A stretch of DNA of 10,533 nucleotides, from contig JAAAOL010000495.1 of assembly GCA_009908885.1 (NCBI GenBank), positions 1-10,533 of the forward strand, in the 5' to 3' direction. This DNA comes from Bacteroidota bacterium. Its GTDB lineage: Bacteria > Bacteroidota > Rhodothermia > Rhodothermales > JAAAOL01. A model generated the notes under the pieces. The model was given only the letters and a program-made list of their open reading frames with translations. It ran no database searches and was not told where the DNA came from. Shown here piece after piece: positions 7,293 through 10,533 of the stretch; position 1 is the stretch's first letter, and every line of letters starts with the position of its first letter. The position numbers and the translations under genes are program-made.

Positions 7293-7330
7293 GATGCCGA
7301 CATGCTTTTCCACACTGGGTTGCTCCCGCT

Positions 7331-8644
7331 ATGACTGGTCTCTACCGTGCGGCAGGGTTTGTCGTCGCTGTCCTGCTCCTGGTTCCTGCCTGCACGTCGG
7401 TCCGCCCCGGCGATGACCCCGCGCAGGTTCAGGCGGCGATTGCGGACCTGGAGCGCGAGGTCTTCGCTAATCCAGACGATGCCGAGGCCCTGTCTGATCT
7501 CGGGGTGCTCTATCTTCGCCGAGACAGTGTGCGGCAGGCCTCTCGCGTTCTGGAACGCGCTTACACCCTGGATGCAGAGGATGCGCAGACGCTCTACTTT
7601 CTAGGCCTGGTCCGTGAGCAGGAAGGACGCGAGCAGGACGCCCTGGCGCTCTACCAGCAATACCCGACCGTCTCCCGACGGTCTGACTTCAGGCCGTTGA
7701 TGCAGGGGCGGTACGACTACCTCGTGCGTCAGCAGGCGCGCCGGGAGATCGAGCAGGTGCTGGCCCGCGAAGACTCCCTGACGGCGATTCAAGACGAGGG
7801 GCTCTCCCCGGACGTAGTAGCTGTCTTTCCGCTGAGCTATCAGGGCAGCAATGAGCAGTACGCGCCACTGGGGCGCGGCCTGGCAGAGATGGTCCTGGTC
7901 GACCTGGCCCAGGTGGAGCGGGTGCGGGTCGTCGAGCGCATCCGATTGCAGGCATTGCTCGACGAGTTAGCCCTGTCGAGCAGCGAATACGTGGATCCAC
8001 AGACCGCGCCGCGGACCGGACGGCTCTTGCAGGCGGGCCGCATCACGGGCGGCTCATTCGACGTGCTGGCGGACGAAACGCTGCGGATCGATGCCCAGCT
8101 GTGGAGCGCCATCGACCGGGTGGTGTCTCCGGTCGACCCGCAGACCGGCGAGCTGGCCGCCTTCTTCCGCGTGCAGAAGGCCCTGGTCTTCGCCCTGCTC
8201 GAATCGATGGGAATCGCGCTGACGCCTGAGGAGCAGGAGCAGATCGAGCGGGTGCCGACGCAGAACCTGCAGGCATTTCTGGCCTATTCGCGCGGGCTGC
8301 AGGAAGAAGACGCCGGCAACTACAGCGCCGCCCAAACCCACTATCAGGAGGCCGCCGAGCTGGATCCTGAGTTTCAGCAGGCCGGAACGAAGGCGACCGA
8401 GATGCAGGGGCTGGGTAGCGCCGCGGGGCCGCCCGAATCCGCCGTGCAGACGGCCCTGCCGCTGGTCCCGCCGCCCGCGCCGAACGTCAACCTCCTGGGC
8501 GACCGCATCCGCAACCTGAACGCCGGAATGGGCACGTCGGCCACCCCGTCCACCGGGGAGCGCCAGCCCGCCGAGGAAGGCACCTCCACCAGTCCACCCA
8601 TCCTGCCTGATCCGCCAGGCCCACCCGGAAGCGGGGGCAATTAA
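7331..8644 (+). CDS. Outer-membrane lipoprotein, TPR - CsgG-like - TPR with proline-rich tail
   Basis: 437 residues from ATG 7331, without a Shine-Dalgarno. A lipoprotein signal ends in LVPAC, with Cys21 as the lipidation site. TPRs occupy about 35-117 (AEALSDLGVLYLRRDSVRQA at 51-70; TLYFLGLVREQEGREQDALA at 87-106). The CsgG-like region spans about 160-290: VVAVFPLSYQGS, VRVVERIRLQALLDELALSS (198-217), then RLLQAGRITGGSFDVL. A last TPR (FLAYSRGLQEEDAGNYSAAQ, 316-335) precedes a Pro/Ser/Gly-rich tail (about 366-437) likely to be disordered. The order of parts and the VVER.RLQ.LL.E motif match the gene upstream, so the two are paralogues, one lipidated and one not. It probably sits at the inner face of the outer membrane; by analogy with CsgG it could oligomerise. 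Whether it forms a pore or a scaffold cannot be told. Confidence 0.86.
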   Translation: MTGLYRAAGFVVAVLLLVPACTSVRPGDDPAQVQAAIADLEREVFANPDDAEALSDLGVLYLRRDSVRQASRVLERAYTLDAEDAQTLYFLGLVREQEGREQDALALYQQYPTVSRRSDFRPLMQGRYDYLVRQQARREIEQVLAREDSLTAIQDEGLSPDVVAVFPLSYQGSNEQYAPLGRGLAEMVLVDLAQVERVRVVERIRLQALLDELALSSSEYVDPQTAPRTGRLLQAGRITGGSFDVLADETLRIDAQLWSAIDRVVSPVDPQTGELAAFFRVQKALVFALLESMGIALTPEEQEQIERVPTQNLQAFLAYSRGLQEEDAGNYSAAQTHYQEAAELDPEFQQAGTKATEMQGLGSAAGPPESAVQTALPLVPPPAPNVNLLGDRIRNLNAGMGTSATPSTGERQPAEEGTSTSPPILPDPPGPPGSGGN

Positions 8645-8699
8645 TCCTCCGGCTCCTCGCTTCGTCGTTCTCATCCCTGGTTGACCGTTGCTGCTGCCC

Positions 8700-10533
8700 A
8701 TGACGATCCGGTCCATAACGACGCTCCTCTTCGTCGCACTGCTCTGCGCCGCCGCGGCCACGCCCGCCACCGCGCAGGTCACCCGGTACGTCGCCACCAC
8801 GGGCGACGATCAGCAGGGCGACAACGATTGCACCGATCCCGGGAATCCCTGCGCCACCATTCAGCAGGCCGTCGACCAGGCCAGCTTTCAAGTCGCGGAC
8901 GTGATCGAAGTGGCGGCAGGAACCTACAACGAAATCGACATCGTGGTCGATGACAAGACGCTCACGATCCAGGGCGCGAGTGCCGCGACGACGATCATCG
9001 ATGCACAGAATAACGGACGGATTCTGGAGGTCGTCGGCATTTCCGACGTCACTCTGAATGACCTGACCCTGCGCAATGGGGAAGGCTTCGACGGGGGGGC
9101 GGCCTACGTCACGGGAGGGCTTACCATCAACCGCTGCGTGTTCGAGAACAACACGGCTCCCGTCAGCGAAGGAGATTCGAATGGGGGAGCGATCTTCGGG
9201 TCGTTCGCTACCCTCAGCATTACCGAGAGCACGTTCGATGCGAACACGGCGAGCGGTGACGGTGGGGCCCTCTTCGCACGCAGCAGCGTCGTGACCATCG
9301 CGTCGTCGCTGTTCGTCGGCAACGATGCGGACAACGGAGGAGGAGTGGCTCTGGTCCAGGACAGCGATGGGGGAAGTGCTACGCTGACGAACAACACGTT
9401 CTACAACAACTCAGCGAGCATCGACGGCGGCGGCCTCTATTATCGAGAGTTTTCGGATCGCTCCATCACGGTCAGCTCCAGCACCTTCGTGGGCAACAGC
9501 GCGTCCGACGGCGGTGGCATGTATTTCGACGACGTGGAGGCAAGTCAGGGTAGCCTGGAGTACGGCAATTCCCTCTTCGCGGACAACGCACCCAACAACA
9601 TCGCGCAGACGGGCTTTAGCAGCAGCGTCCTCCTCTCGCTGGGCTACAACCTGCTCGACGACGCCTCGGGCGATCCGACGCCAGAACCCACGGATCAGCG
9701 CAACACCTCGCCGCGTCTGGAATCCCTCGCTGACAATGGCGGGCCGACGCAGACGATACGCCCGCTCACGAGCAGTCCGGCCCTGGATGCGGGCAGCTGC
9801 TCGGTCGTGTCGGACCAGCGTGGCGATCCGCGTCCCTACGACAGCCCCGATCTCCCCAATGCCCCTGGCGGAAATGGATGCGATATCGGCGCGGTCGAGT
9901 TGCAGGCCAGTGAGTTCGCGCCGACCACGCGCTACGTCGCCACGACCGGCTCCGACACCGACAACGACTGCACCGATCCCGGGGCGCCCTGCGCCACCCT
10001 CGACCACGCCGTCACCGTTTCCGGGCCCGGCGACACCATCGACGTCGCGTCCGGCACCTACACCGAGGCGGGCATCACGCTCAACAAGAGCCTCACGATA
10101 ACGGGCGCGGGGGCGACTGCGACGACGGTGCAGGCCGCGGCACAACCCGGGAGCGCGTCCGACCGGCTGTTCTTCATCGTCAGCGGCGTGACGGTCAGTC
10201 TGTCGGATGTGACGATGAGCAACGGCGTCGCCTTCGGCGAGGACGGCGGTGGGATCCTCGTGGAGTCGTCGGCTTCTCTGACCGTGCAGCGAAGCATCCT
10301 GCGTGGTCACCGCGCGTTCGATGCCGAGGGGGGCGGACTGGGAGGCGCCATCTACAGCGCAGGGACGCTGGTCCTCGAAGACACCTTTTTCGAGGATAAC
10401 CAGGCACCGGACGATGCGGGCGGGGCCGTGTTCGGCGCCGGGCCGGTGACGGTCACGACGAGCACCTTTACCGCCAACAGCGCCATCGACGGAGGGGCGT
10501 TCTTCTTACAGTCGGCCTCGCCGCAGAGCATCG
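8700..10533 (+). CDS. Secreted right-handed beta-helix protein with choice-of-anchor-type module, 3'-truncated
   Basis: The frame runs from ATG 8700 without a stop to the right edge: 611 full codons seen. A signal peptide (1-25) ends ATA|Q. Two copies of a module follow. Each starts YVATTG(D/S)D...NDCTDPG.PCAT(I/L), continues with a 'GTY.E' segment and a 'LTI.GA.A.TT' segment, then short beta-helix coils rich in GG(A/G) and 'STF..N.A'. The first module closes with SLADNGGPTQTIRPLTSSPA, DAGSC, SDQRGDPRPY and CDIGAVEL, the choice-of-anchor Q-type ending; the second is cut off. Such proteins are usually cell-surface or secreted, often polysaccharide-related or adhesive, but no catalytic site can be assigned here. 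The gap to the lipoprotein gene is 55 bp with no terminator, so it may be co-transcribed from the promoter near 7264-7292. The sorting signal, if any, lies outside the window. Confidence 0.85.
   Translation, partial: MTIRSITTLLFVALLCAAAATPATAQVTRYVATTGDDQQGDNDCTDPGNPCATIQQAVDQASFQVADVIEVAAGTYNEIDIVVDDKTLTIQGASAATTIIDAQNNGRILEVVGISDVTLNDLTLRNGEGFDGGAAYVTGGLTINRCVFENNTAPVSEGDSNGGAIFGSFATLSITESTFDANTASGDGGALFARSSVVTIASSLFVGNDADNGGGVALVQDSDGGSATLTNNTFYNNSASIDGGGLYYREFSDRSITVSSSTFVGNSASDGGGMYFDDVEASQGSLEYGNSLFADNAPNNIAQTGFSSSVLLSLGYNLLDDASGDPTPEPTDQRNTSPRLESLADNGGPTQTIRPLTSSPALDAGSCSVVSDQRGDPRPYDSPDLPNAPGGNGCDIGAVELQASEFAPTTRYVATTGSDTDNDCTDPGAPCATLDHAVTVSGPGDTIDVASGTYTEAGITLNKSLTITGAGATATTVQAAAQPGSASDRLFFIVSGVTVSLSDVTMSNGVAFGEDGGGILVESSASLTVQRSILRGHRAFDAEGGGLGGAIYSAGTLVLEDTFFEDNQAPDDAGGAVFGAGPVTVTTSTFTANSAIDGGAFFLQSASPQSI
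8787..10533 (+). repeat. Tandem in-frame duplication of the beta-helix module
   Basis: Unit 1 begins at 8787 (TACGTCGCCACCACGGGC) and unit 2 at 9933 (TACGTCGCCACGACCGGC), a period of 1146 bp or 382 codons. The opening about 65-75 bp of each unit are still alike at the DNA level, including TGCACCGATCCCGGG and CCCTGCGCCACC, while the coil region has diverged. Unit 2 is incomplete at the window edge and more units may follow. Confidence 0.8.

Noticed and set aside
7228..7416. Small open frame overlapping the lipoprotein start
   Set aside because: It covers the predicted promoter and runs out of frame into the lipoprotein gene, and its product has no recognisable feature.
8681..8953. Short open frame overlapping the start of the beta-helix gene
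   Set aside because: Out of frame with the signal-peptide-bearing frame that runs from 8700 to the window edge; its translation is a His/Arg-rich shadow.
9411..10310. Antisense open frame of 299 codons across the beta-helix gene
   Set aside because: The forward frame has a signal peptide and two aligned repeat modules; the antisense frame has no start context or recognisable domain.

Overview
The window is GC-rich and carries seven genes, all on the + strand and tightly packed. No gene-free stretch exceeds about 210 bases, and I see no tRNA, rRNA, CRISPR array, insertion sequence or attachment site. The features that bear on the host are: six visible gene starts of which only one has a Shine-Dalgarno sequence; signal peptides cleaved before Gln; very acidic proteins; a Ser/Thr kinase with a short helical N-terminal extension; and a beta-helix protein with a choice-of-anchor-type segment. 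Together they suggest a didermic, high-GC bacterium near Rhodothermota/Bacteroidota (Salinibacter/Rubrivirga-like), possibly halophilic. Gemmatimonadota or a similar phylum cannot be excluded. The assignment is inference.

Left part (1-5965): the C-terminal half of a type VI secretion sheath protein (TssC) runs in from the left edge. It is followed by a three-gene phospho-threonine signalling set. The first gene encodes a single-pass membrane protein that joins a cytoplasmic FHA domain to a periplasmic MltD/Slt-type lytic transglycosylase. The second encodes a PP2C-type phosphatase. The third encodes a membrane Ser/Thr kinase with a cytoplasmic kinase domain and four PEGA repeats outside. The set resembles the PpkA/PppA/Fha threonine-phosphorylation control of type VI secretion, but here the FHA reader is physically fused to a wall-cutting enzyme.

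Middle part (5966-8644): two related TPR-CsgG-like-TPR proteins follow, the first with an ordinary signal peptide and the second a lipoprotein. A strong intrinsic terminator and a sigma70-like promoter lie between them, so the lipoprotein gene probably begins a new transcript.

Right part (8700-10533): a secreted beta-helix protein made of at least two copies of a roughly 382-residue module runs off the right edge.

Working model (inference): envelope state is sensed by PEGA and CsgG/TPR proteins, passed through the kinase/phosphatase pair to the FHA domain, and used to place or activate peptidoglycan cleavage where the contractile apparatus crosses the wall.
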